From Hyphomonadaceae bacterium TMED5 (GTDB lineage: Bacteria > Pseudomonadota > Alphaproteobacteria > Caulobacterales > Hyphomonadaceae), in NCBI GenBank assembly GCA_002173095.1, contig NHBK01000012.1, positions 20,487 through 84,486 of the forward strand: a DNA stretch of 64,000 bases. The letters run 5' to 3'. The notes beneath the pieces were generated by a model that made no database searches, was not told the DNA's origin, and worked only from the letters and a program-made list of their open reading frames with translations. The position numbers and the translations under genes were made by a program. This document shows, piece by piece, positions 50,473 through 58,857 of the stretch. Within the stretch, counting starts at the first letter, position 1. Each line of letters starts with the position of its first letter.

Positions 50473-53019
50473 ATGAACATGAGGAAAACCCTCGCACTTG
50501 GGGCAAGTGCGATTGTATTTGGCGCACTCCATACCACGCCAGTTTTCGCGCAGGACGAGCCTGCAGCAGACGACAACCACCGTTTGCAAACAGTCACCGT
50601 CACCTCTACGAAACGCGAAACAACGCTTCAGGACATTCCAGTTGCAGTGTCGGTGGTCGATGCCACTGTCATCGAGCAGGCAGAGATCATTGACCTTGGC
50701 GACCTTCAGGCGCTGGTCCCATCCCTGCGTGTCGACACGTTCCAGTCTTCAGCTCAGACCTCATTCCGAATTCGTGGCTTTGGTAATGGCGACAACAATG
50801 CGGGCGTTGAGCCATCGGTTGGCGTCTTCATTGATGGCGTTTACCGCTCCCGTTCAGCCGCTTCCATCAGCGATCTTCCAAACCTTGAGCGTGTGGAAGT
50901 TCTGCGCGGCCCTCAATCCACCCTGTTCGGCAAAAACGCCTCTGCCGGTGTGATTTCCATCGTCACTCAGGCGCCTCAGTTCCAGCAGGAAGCGAATATC
51001 GAAGCCTCCATCGGCAATTATAATCTCTTCCGCCTGGCGGGTGATATTACAGGCCCAATTTCCGACACGGTCGCTTACAGCTTCGCAGCTCACATGAACC
51101 AGCGCGATGGCTATGTCGACGATCTGGCGCTTGGCGAAGATCTGAACCAGCGAGATCGCTGGGGCGTGCGCGGCCAGCTCCTCATTGAACCAAATGACGA
51201 TCTGTCTGTTCGCCTGATTGCCGATTACGACCAGATGGAAGAGCTGTGCTGTGCAACAGCAAACGTCACCAATGGCCCGACAGGCGCAGCCATCTTCGCC
51301 CTTGGCGGCGCGCTGATCCCGAACTCACCGTTTGCCGGTGAGTCCTACAGCAACTTCGCGCCGACCAACGACATCGAAAACTATGGTGTGTCTGGTCAGG
51401 TGGATTACGATCTCGGCTTTGCCGACTTCACCTCCATCACATCTTATCGCGTGTCTGACTTCGCGCAGAACACCGATGGTGACTTCACAAGCGCTGACCT
51501 GATCGGCGAGTTCTACACCGGCACTGAAATCGAAACCTTCACCCAGGAAGTTCGTCTTGCCTCGTCTGGCGGCGAGAATTTCGACTGGATGATTGGCGGC
51601 TTCTATTTCGATGAGACGGTCGAGATCGACGCATCCCTGCTCTATGGCGAAGACCTGCGCGGCTATGCCGACATTCTGTCTGGCGGCGGTTATGGTCAGG
51701 TTGAAGCGCTTCTGGGCTTCCCGGTTGGCACGACCTTCGGTCAGGCTGGTCAGGGCATGACTGAAGCCTATGGTCAGGACAACCAGTCCTGGTCCATCTT
51801 CGGTACAGTTGATGCCTATGTCACAGACAGGCTCACCGTCACAGTTGGCATGAACTACACCTCAGACGAAAAAGACGCGTATGCAGACGCTGTCAGCACG
51901 GACATCTTCTCGTCTCTGGACTTTGTCTCCATCGGCAACACGGTCATTTATCAGACCGCGCTGGCTCAGACGCTCGCGCTCTATGGCGTTGACGCAACGA
52001 ATTCGGCTCAGGTCGCGGCCTTCGCTGGCGCAAACCCAGCCGCCTTCGCGCAAATTCAGGCCGGTTCACAGGCTTATGCCGACGCCAATGACACGAATGA
52101 AAATGTGAATGCGCTTCTCGGCCTGCAGGCTCTGCAATTCTTCCCGCCATTCGTTGGCTATCCGAATGTGGTTGAGAATGGCAGCTCCTCAGACGATGCC
52201 TTCACTTACTCATTCCGCGCATCTTATGACATGTCCGAAAATGTGAACATTTACGCATCTGTCGCGACGGGCTTCAAAGCAACGTCGTGGAATTTGTCTC
52301 GCGACTCCCGCCCGACAAGCGACGACATTCCAGCCCTCGTGAATGCGGGTCTCGGCGTGCCAAACCTCACTGCGGGTACACGCTTTGCCGGTCCTGAGGA
52401 CTCCACCGTCTATGAAATCGGCCTGAAAGCACAATTCGACAATGTCGCATTCAACGTGGCGCTGTTCGACCAGACCATTGAAGGCTTCCAGTCCAACTCC
52501 TTCACGGGCACAGGCTTCGCGCTGACAAACGCAGGCGTACAGTCCACCGAAGGCGTGGAAATGGACGTCACATGGTCTCCATTGGATGGCCTGACGCTGG
52601 TCGCAGCGGGTACCTTCCTTGACCCGATCTACGAAGAGTTCGTGAACTCTCCGGTTGGCGACATTTCAGGCGAGCGTCCACAGTCCATTTCTGACACCTA
52701 TCTGTCTCTGTCTGCGGCGTATGACTTCGTGCTTCCAAATGAATGGTACGCCTTCGTTCGCGGCGACTATCAGTATGAGTCCGATACCAACCTCTCATAC
52801 TATCCAGACGACAGCGCACAGGAACGCTCCATCAACGTCTTCAACGCATCTGCTGGCTTTGAAACCGAAGGCGGCATCCGCGTTGCTGTATGGGGTCGCA
52901 ATATCTTTGATGATGAGTTCCTGATTGAAACCTTCCCGTCTGTTGCACAGGAAGGGTCGACCACGGGCTATCCAAACCAGCCGGCAACATACGGCATTAC
53001 GGTGTCCAAGAGCTTCTAA
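50473..53019 (+). CDS. TonB-dependent outer-membrane receptor (Caulobacter type)
   Basis: The 848-residue protein has a signal peptide ending PVFAQ, a TonB-box-like stretch QTVTVTSTKRETTLQDIPVAV, a plug domain (SFRIRGFG, VGVFIDGVYRSRSAASISDLPNLERVEVLRGPQSTLFGKN-type sequence) and a barrel ending in Phe (TVSKSF). The C-terminal aromatic residue is the barrel assembly signal. It belongs to the large receptor group used by Caulobacterales for siderophores or complex organic nutrients; the substrate is unknown. A long loop (about 460-570) is rich in Ala, Asn and Gln. A terminator follows; a LysR gene is next. Confidence 0.94.
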   Translation: MNMRKTLALGASAIVFGALHTTPVFAQDEPAADDNHRLQTVTVTSTKRETTLQDIPVAVSVVDATVIEQAEIIDLGDLQALVPSLRVDTFQSSAQTSFRIRGFGNGDNNAGVEPSVGVFIDGVYRSRSAASISDLPNLERVEVLRGPQSTLFGKNASAGVISIVTQAPQFQQEANIEASIGNYNLFRLAGDITGPISDTVAYSFAAHMNQRDGYVDDLALGEDLNQRDRWGVRGQLLIEPNDDLSVRLIADYDQMEELCCATANVTNGPTGAAIFALGGALIPNSPFAGESYSNFAPTNDIENYGVSGQVDYDLGFADFTSITSYRVSDFAQNTDGDFTSADLIGEFYTGTEIETFTQEVRLASSGGENFDWMIGGFYFDETVEIDASLLYGEDLRGYADILSGGGYGQVEALLGFPVGTTFGQAGQGMTEAYGQDNQSWSIFGTVDAYVTDRLTVTVGMNYTSDEKDAYADAVSTDIFSSLDFVSIGNTVIYQTALAQTLALYGVDATNSAQVAAFAGANPAAFAQIQAGSQAYADANDTNENVNALLGLQALQFFPPFVGYPNVVENGSSSDDAFTYSFRASYDMSENVNIYASVATGFKATSWNLSRDSRPTSDDIPALVNAGLGVPNLTAGTRFAGPEDSTVYEIGLKAQFDNVAFNVALFDQTIEGFQSNSFTGTGFALTNAGVQSTEGVEMDVTWSPLDGLTLVAAGTFLDPIYEEFVNSPVGDISGERPQSISDTYLSLSAAYDFVLPNEWYAFVRGDYQYESDTNLSYYPDDSAQERSINVFNASAGFETEGGIRVAVWGRNIFDDEFLIETFPSVAQEGSTTGYPNQPATYGITVSKSF

Positions 53020-53047
53020 CTGACGCAAAAAACCAAGATATTTCAGG

Positions 53048-53075
53048 AAGGGCGCGATCATTCGCGCCCTTTTCT
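53048..53075 (+). terminator. Terminator after TonB receptor gene
   Basis: Arms AAGGGCGCG (53048-53056) and CGCGCCCTT (53063-53071) are perfect complements with a six-base loop, followed by TTCTG. It lies 29 bases past the stop codon. Confidence 0.85.
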
Positions 53076-53111
53076 GTTGCAAAATCAGCCAAATGTACTC
53101 ATCAATTTTGC

Positions 53112-54008
53112 ATGGATTGGGATAAACTCAGATCGTTTCACGCCGCCGCGGAAACCGGTAGCTTAACTGCTGCGGGAGAAAGGCTGAAAATCAGCCAGTC
53201 GGCGGTATCACGCCAGATTTCAGCCCTTGAGGCCGGGATCGGGGTACCCTTGTTTCAGCGCCATGCACGCGGACTGGTGCTGACCGATGCGGGCATCAAG
53301 CTACATGCGGCAACCGCCGAAATGGCGCGCGCCGCCTCCGTCGCCGGCACAATCATCAAGGATGCCAAGGACACGCCACAAGGTGACCTCGTCATCACGG
53401 CACCTATCGCCTTCGGCTCCACCTGGCTGATTGACCGACTGCAGAAGTTCACAGACCTCTATCCGCAAATCCATTTGCACCTGTATCTGGATGACCGTGA
53501 ATACGATCTTCTGAAACTGGAAGCAGAATGCGCGATCCGTCTCTGGGCTGCCGATAAGGCGGACCTCATTCAACGCAAACTCATGTCGGTGAATACCAGC
53601 CTCTATGCCTCTCCGGATTATCTGGAAAAGAATGGCATGCCTGAAAAGCCACAGGATCTCGATGATCACCGTATCATCGTATATGGCGAGCAGATTTCAC
53701 CCATGCACATTGCCAACTGGGCCCAACGTGTGGGCCGGGACGACCTGCCGCCGCGCGCGGCCAGTCTGACCGTAAACAATGTGATCGGCATGGTTCGGGC
53801 GGCTGAAGCGGGCCTCGGTGTCGCTGACCTGCCGGACTATATGATCCCGCGCGATTCCAATCTTGTGAAAGTCCTGCCTGAAATGAAGGGGCCTCACTTC
53901 GAGCTGTTCTTCATCTATCCAAGCGATCTGCGTAAATCCAACCGTATCGCAGCCTTCCGGGACTTCCTCACTCAGGAGCTGGCAACCTTCCCACAATCTG
54001 AAAACTGA
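53112..54008 (+). CDS. LysR family transcriptional regulator
   Basis: The 298-residue protein has the LysR winged helix (LRSFHAAAETGSLTAAGERLKISQSAVSRQISALEAGIG, described by its position at residues 6-44), then a substrate-binding domain (about 90-290). It probably controls nearby genes, perhaps the TonB receptor, in response to a small effector. A strong plus-strand terminator lies 155 bases past the stop. Confidence 0.95.
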   Translation: MDWDKLRSFHAAAETGSLTAAGERLKISQSAVSRQISALEAGIGVPLFQRHARGLVLTDAGIKLHAATAEMARAASVAGTIIKDAKDTPQGDLVITAPIAFGSTWLIDRLQKFTDLYPQIHLHLYLDDREYDLLKLEAECAIRLWAADKADLIQRKLMSVNTSLYASPDYLEKNGMPEKPQDLDDHRIIVYGEQISPMHIANWAQRVGRDDLPPRAASLTVNNVIGMVRAAEAGLGVADLPDYMIPRDSNLVKVLPEMKGPHFELFFIYPSDLRKSNRIAAFRDFLTQELATFPQSEN

Positions 54009-54163
54009 ACACGGGATGAGCCAGCTATGCGTTTCAGCATATCACGAACCCGCCATTGCGTGTTGTAATCAGGGGTAGTCTCAGTAAATTGAGGATGTGC
54101 ATGACGTCTCATCATGCTGCCTAATCTCTGATTGGGCGTTTCCTCCCCGAGACACCACTTTAC

Positions 54164-54201
54164 GCCGGGCGCATTTTTTGCTGCCCGGCTTTTCTTTTTT
54201 C
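54164..54201 (+). terminator. Terminator downstream of LysR gene
   Basis: Arms GCCGGGC (54164-54170) and GCCCGGC (54183-54189) are perfect complements, and the stem is followed by TTTTCTTTTTTC. It is a strong plus-strand terminator. Confidence 0.85.
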
Positions 54202-54223
54202 TGCTCATCGTTCTGAACGCAAA

Positions 54224-54252
54224 AAAGCCGCGAAGATAACTCCGCGGCTTAT
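54224..54252 (-). terminator. Terminator downstream of dps
   Basis: AAGCCGCG and CGCGGCTT flank a short loop; on the minus strand the stem is followed by TTTTTTG. It lies about 180 bases past the dps stop, beyond a dispersed repeat copy that separates the two. Confidence 0.75.
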
Positions 54253-54302
54253 ACATTTTCTGACTTGGCTCTGGAGCCTCACCCTGCCTTGCGCTGGCAA
54301 AT

Positions 54303-54371
54303 CACAAGCAAGAGCGCTGGCGCAGAACGTCTGGAGCCGCAGGCGACAGAGACGCGTTCGAGCAACACAAG
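54303..54371 (+). repeat. Dispersed repeat, copy A (intergenic)
   Basis: This copy has AGCAAGAGCGCTGGCGCAG at its core and ends in GAGCAACACAAG, with 34 bases between the core and GAGCAA. It lies in the dps-to-LysR gap and is not in an obvious reading frame. Confidence 0.65.
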
Positions 54372-54430
54372 TAACGCAGCCCTGAGCCCGACCCATCGCG
54401 AAGACGCAGTCGAAGCGGGCGGTCCTATCC

Positions 54431-54895
54431 TTAAAGGCTGGAACGAAGCATCCAAGCCGTTTTCTGGCTGACCGTCATACGTTGCGTGAACAGGTCGACC
54501 GTCACGTCATCGCCAATCTCGCCCGCGATATCGAGGCCTTCTTTCAACGTTGCAGACAGTGTGTCATGGCCCGTTGCGAGGTTCTCAATCATGGATTCAG
54601 CATCGGGCTGAGAGTTATCCGGCATGATGGACGCTTTGGACAGAATGGCTTCGGTAGAGCCCGGTGCAAACTCGCCAATAGAACGGATTCGTTCAGCGAT
54701 CTCATCCAGAGCAGCCCACAGCTCCTGATACTGTTCCATGAACATCTCATGCAGCGCTTTGAAGCGCGGACCAGTGACGTTCCAGTGATACCCGTGGGTT
54801 TTGATATAGAGCGCGTATGTATCGCCCAGCACTTTGACCAGTGCGTCATTGAGTTTTGCGCGTTCAGCGGCCGTCAGTGAGCTAGCGTTTTTCAT
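54431..54895 (-). CDS. dps: Dps family ferritin-like DNA protection protein
   Basis: The 154-residue protein has the Dps ferroxidase site shared between subunits: HGYHWNVTGPRFKALHEMF with the two His and, further on, QELWAALDEIAERIR with Asp and Glu (about residues 35-68). It forms a twelve-subunit shell that oxidises and stores iron and protects DNA against peroxide. A Fur-like palindrome lies upstream. The gene is single. Confidence 0.96.
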   Translation of the reverse strand: MKNASSLTAAERAKLNDALVKVLGDTYALYIKTHGYHWNVTGPRFKALHEMFMEQYQELWAALDEIAERIRSIGEFAPGSTEAILSKASIMPDNSQPDAESMIENLATGHDTLSATLKEGLDIAGEIGDDVTVDLFTQRMTVSQKTAWMLRSSL

Positions 54896-54957
54896 AGGAG
54901 ATCCCTTCCTTTATTCGATACCCCTAATATATAGGAACGCCAGAAAGAAATAAAATT

Positions 54958-54975
54958 GATAATAACGATATTATC
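54958..54975. promoter_or_regulatory. Fur-like palindrome upstream of dps
   Basis: GATAATA and TATTATC flank a four-base spacer (54958-54975), 62 bases before the dps start, in an AT-rich region. The pattern resembles half-sites of the Fur box (GATAAT/ATTATC). Iron control of dps is plausible but not shown. Confidence 0.5.
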
Positions 54976-55009
54976 GATAAATTTTTACAATATCAAAATC
55001 GAACTCAAA

Positions 55010-55041
55010 ACAAAAAAGCCCACCAGTGTCTGGCGGGCTTT
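55010..55041 (-). terminator. Terminator after aminotransferase gene
   Basis: Arms 55015-55026 and 55030-55041 (AAAGCCCxCCAG type) pair with one mismatch; on the minus strand TTTTTTG follows. It lies 25 bases past the aminotransferase stop. Confidence 0.85.
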
Positions 55042-55065
55042 CTGAAATCGATTGTCTGTCCGAAC

Positions 55066-56361
<1,296 letters not shown>

Positions 56362-56378
56362 TTACCACAAAGCTGGTT

Positions 56379-56540
56379 TTATCCGCCTGACGCGATTTCA
56401 AGCATGAACAGACTATAGCCGATGAGCAGGAGAAATCCCGAGATCACGTGCAATCTGGCCTTCCAGACTCCTGAGGCCAGATGACTACCCGAGAACGCCC
56501 CCACCCCGAGCGCGATAAAGATCGGAAATGTTTCAAACAC
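56379..56540 (-). CDS. Small two-helix membrane protein
   Basis: The 53-residue frame starts at GTG 56540, with GGAG nine bases upstream. Two hydrophobic stretches (FPIFIALGVGAFSGSHLA and LHVISGFLLLIGYSLFMLEIA) suggest a hairpin in the membrane. No family was recognised. The frame is open further upstream (to 56591) but without a clear ribosome site. It could be a real small gene or a chance frame. Confidence 0.45.
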   Translation of the reverse strand: MFETFPIFIALGVGAFSGSHLASGVWKARLHVISGFLLLIGYSLFMLEIASGG

Positions 56541-56650
56541 TGAAACTGCTCCATTCCGGGATAAATAAAATTTACTCGCAATTGATCGCAATTTCCGTGC
56601 CTGTTTTCCACAGATTACAACTTTTATAAGTATACAGCGTCAGGCCGCAG

Positions 56651-57286
56651 TCAGGCTGGCTTTCGCGCAACCAGAAACACTGCAGCGTTTTTCTTTGGCT
56701 GCCATTGATGTACCAGATCGAACCCCTGCTCCGTCATATATCCGATCAGCTCTTCCCGTGAGAAAACACTGATATAGGGCGCTTTTCCGGTGGCACGCGC
56801 GATCGGCAACAGGAATTTCCAGAAGCCCATTTCATCAATACAGGCCGTGCTGGAGACGAAGACGCCGCCCGGTTTCAACAGATTGAAGACTTTGGCAATC
56901 GCCGCCTGCGGGTCACGCAAAAGGTGCAGAATAGACATGCCCATAACGACATCATATTCGCCGTCACGGTCTTTAAGGTCTGCAAGGTCCGTTCGCACGA
57001 ACAGGACGTTGCGGATATCTGCGGCAATGGCTTTACGCTCTGCAATGGCGATCATCTCACTGGAGATGTCGGTTGCATCGATATGGCCAACGAACGGCGC
57101 ATGGGCGATGGCGGTTGAGCCCGTGCCACAGCCAAATTCCAGCACGCGAGACTGAGGCGTAAAATACTCGCGCGTCATCTCCAGCTTCTGTTGATAGGCC
57201 GCTTCGTCAGCGACGGGCTTTTGTGAGTATTTTTCTGCGATTTTATCCCAGAAGGTTTCGTCAGATTTGGTCGATGGTGTCATCAT
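56651..57286 (-). CDS. SAM-dependent methyltransferase (class I)
   Basis: The 211-residue protein has VLEFGCGTGSTAIAHAPFV (SAM motif I, about residues 47-65), an acidic residue in IDATDISSEM, and YDVVMGMSILHLL with RDPQAAIAKVFNLLKPGGVFV, the methyltransferase 11/25 order. Substrate is unknown. The start is set at ATG 57286, with GAGG five bases upstream; a frame open to 57394 would overlap the divergent LysR gene. Confidence 0.88.
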   Translation of the reverse strand: MMTPSTKSDETFWDKIAEKYSQKPVADEAAYQQKLEMTREYFTPQSRVLEFGCGTGSTAIAHAPFVGHIDATDISSEMIAIAERKAIAADIRNVLFVRTDLADLKDRDGEYDVVMGMSILHLLRDPQAAIAKVFNLLKPGGVFVSSTACIDEMGFWKFLLPIARATGKAPYISVFSREELIGYMTEQGFDLVHQWQPKKNAAVFLVARKPA

Positions 57287-57392
57287 GGACCTCGGCGGGT
57301 TTTGAAGAATGTGTGTTGTCATGACGAGACAATACCAACGCCCCACCCATACGAAAATTGCGGAAATACGTTGATCTGCTATACATAAAACC

Positions 57393-58283
57393 ATGAACTG
57401 GGACGCCGCAGACTTTGACTGGAATCAGGCCCGCGCCTTTCTTGCGACAGCAGAGGAAGGCTCGCTGTCAGCGGCTGCCCGCGCCCTCGGCCAGACCCAG
57501 CCCACGCTCAGCCGTCAGGTCAGCGCACTGGAAGACAAGCTCGGCATCACCCTGTTCGAGCGTGGCCCGCGCACGATGAGCCTCACCGCTGCCGGGCTGG
57601 AAGTGCTGGACCATGTGCGCGCCATGCATAATGCCGCCACGCGTATGTCGTTATCGGCGTCCGGCCAGTCGCAAGCCATTGCCGGCATGGTGCGCATCAC
57701 CACCACAGACACGATGGCCTGTTATCATTTGCCACCCATTCTGAAGCTGTTGCGAGAGCGCGCACCGGACATTGAGATAGAGATCCGCACCTCAAACCAG
57801 CTGAAAGACCTGATCACACGCGAGGCTGACATCGCCATTCGCCATGCTCGCCCCACAGAGCCCGAACTGATCGCCAAGAAGATCGGCTCCACCACGGCCA
57901 ATCTCTATGCCTCGCAGGACTATCTCGACAGGGTCGGTCGCCCGCACTCACTGGCAGACCTGCAAAAGCTCGACTTTCTGGGCTTTGAGAAACAGGACAC
58001 GCTCATCGCGCATTTAAAGCATTACGGGCTTTCGCTCACCCGCTCACACTTCCCGCTAACGGCCGATAATGGCCTTGCCTCCATCGCCATGGCGCGCGCC
58101 GGGCTGGGCGTTGGCATTCTCATCGCAGATGACGCCGAGCTTTTCCCCGAACTGGAGCAAATTTGGCCGGATTTCGGCCCTGTCGAGGTCCCGATATGGC
58201 TCGTCACCCATCGGGAGCTACACACCAGCAAACGCATACGCCTCGTCTTCGACCTCATCGCAGACCGGCTGGGCGGGCCTTAA
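57393..58283 (+). CDS. LysR family transcriptional regulator
   Basis: The 296-residue protein has a LysR winged helix at residues about 10-48 (ARAFLATAEEGSLSAAARAL; QPTLSRQVSALEDKLG) and a substrate-binding domain. It is divergent from the methyltransferase gene across a 106-base gap, so it may regulate that gene. It resembles the 53.1-kb LysR gene in size but not closely in sequence. Confidence 0.94.
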   Translation: MNWDAADFDWNQARAFLATAEEGSLSAAARALGQTQPTLSRQVSALEDKLGITLFERGPRTMSLTAAGLEVLDHVRAMHNAATRMSLSASGQSQAIAGMVRITTTDTMACYHLPPILKLLRERAPDIEIEIRTSNQLKDLITREADIAIRHARPTEPELIAKKIGSTTANLYASQDYLDRVGRPHSLADLQKLDFLGFEKQDTLIAHLKHYGLSLTRSHFPLTADNGLASIAMARAGLGVGILIADDAELFPELEQIWPDFGPVEVPIWLVTHRELHTSKRIRLVFDLIADRLGGP

Positions 58284-58286
58284 GTG

Positions 58287-58691
58287 TCAGACCTCACGGA
58301 TCGTCTTATTGTCAGACCGCGCCATATCGAGAAAACGCCCAATCTGAGCCTCAGCAGACGCCTCATCCAGACGCACAAAACAGGTCGGCTGAGATGGGTT
58401 CTCGCCCAGTTCATCGCCATAGGCGGCTGAAACCTCTGCCACGAAGTCCGGGCGCAGGCTGCCGGTTGTATCCATCTCGACCACGGTCAGGGCAGACGGT
58501 GTCGGCTGTTTCACACACCAGGTATCGCCATCTTCGCTGATCATGAAGCATGTGACCCAGCTGGCGATCGCGATATCGTCGATCTCCGTACCGCCTCCGG
58601 AACCGCTCTGGCCGGATGCAGTTTCCGAACCGCCACAAGCCGCCAGCAGTAAACCAGCGGAAAGCGCAACGCCCTGAATGAGTTTTGACAT
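58287..58691 (-). CDS. Small lipoprotein of unknown function
   Basis: The 134-residue protein has a lipoprotein signal peptide with lipobox LAAC (Cys near residue 19), a Gly/Ser-rich linker (GQSGSGGG) and a domain with three further Cys residues (VTCFM, DTWCVKQ, QPTCFVR), two of which could pair. No family was recognised. It is convergent with the LysR gene, three bases apart. ATG 58691 is preceded by AAGGGA. Confidence 0.75.
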   Translation of the reverse strand: MSKLIQGVALSAGLLLAACGGSETASGQSGSGGGTEIDDIAIASWVTCFMISEDGDTWCVKQPTPSALTVVEMDTTGSLRPDFVAEVSAAYGDELGENPSQPTCFVRLDEASAEAQIGRFLDMARSDNKTIREV

Positions 58692-58857
58692 AATGGTATC
58701 CCTTTAGTCTGTTAAATGCCTCTTGCTGACATCAACGACTGTCCCCGGATTTTCCGGACATAGCGCACCTGACCGGCCTCCCATTTGTGTCAGCATGCCC
58801 TATATCTGTGAGCCCCAAACGCGTGACGCGCGCGGCGAAGCGATATAAACCAAGATC

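Larger units (their letters stand above)
54009..54430. other. Intergenic region with two terminators and a repeat copy
   Basis: These 422 bases hold no convincing gene. They contain a plus-strand terminator (54164-54201), a minus-strand terminator (near 54228-54252) and one copy of the dispersed repeat (54303-54371). The 155 bases between the LysR stop and the first terminator could be an untranslated tail or a small RNA. Confidence 0.6.

Noticed and set aside
53972..54256. Minus-strand frame of 94 codons, including a basic stretch MSRKKKSRAAK
   Set aside because: It overlaps the LysR gene end, its Lys codons coincide with the T-run of a strong terminator, and its codon use (AGA, TTA, ATA) is unlike the neighbours. 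Probably non-coding.
54265..54471. Plus-strand frame of 68 codons over repeat copy A
   Set aside because: It runs across the dispersed repeat and into the antisense of dps, and no ribosome site is seen.
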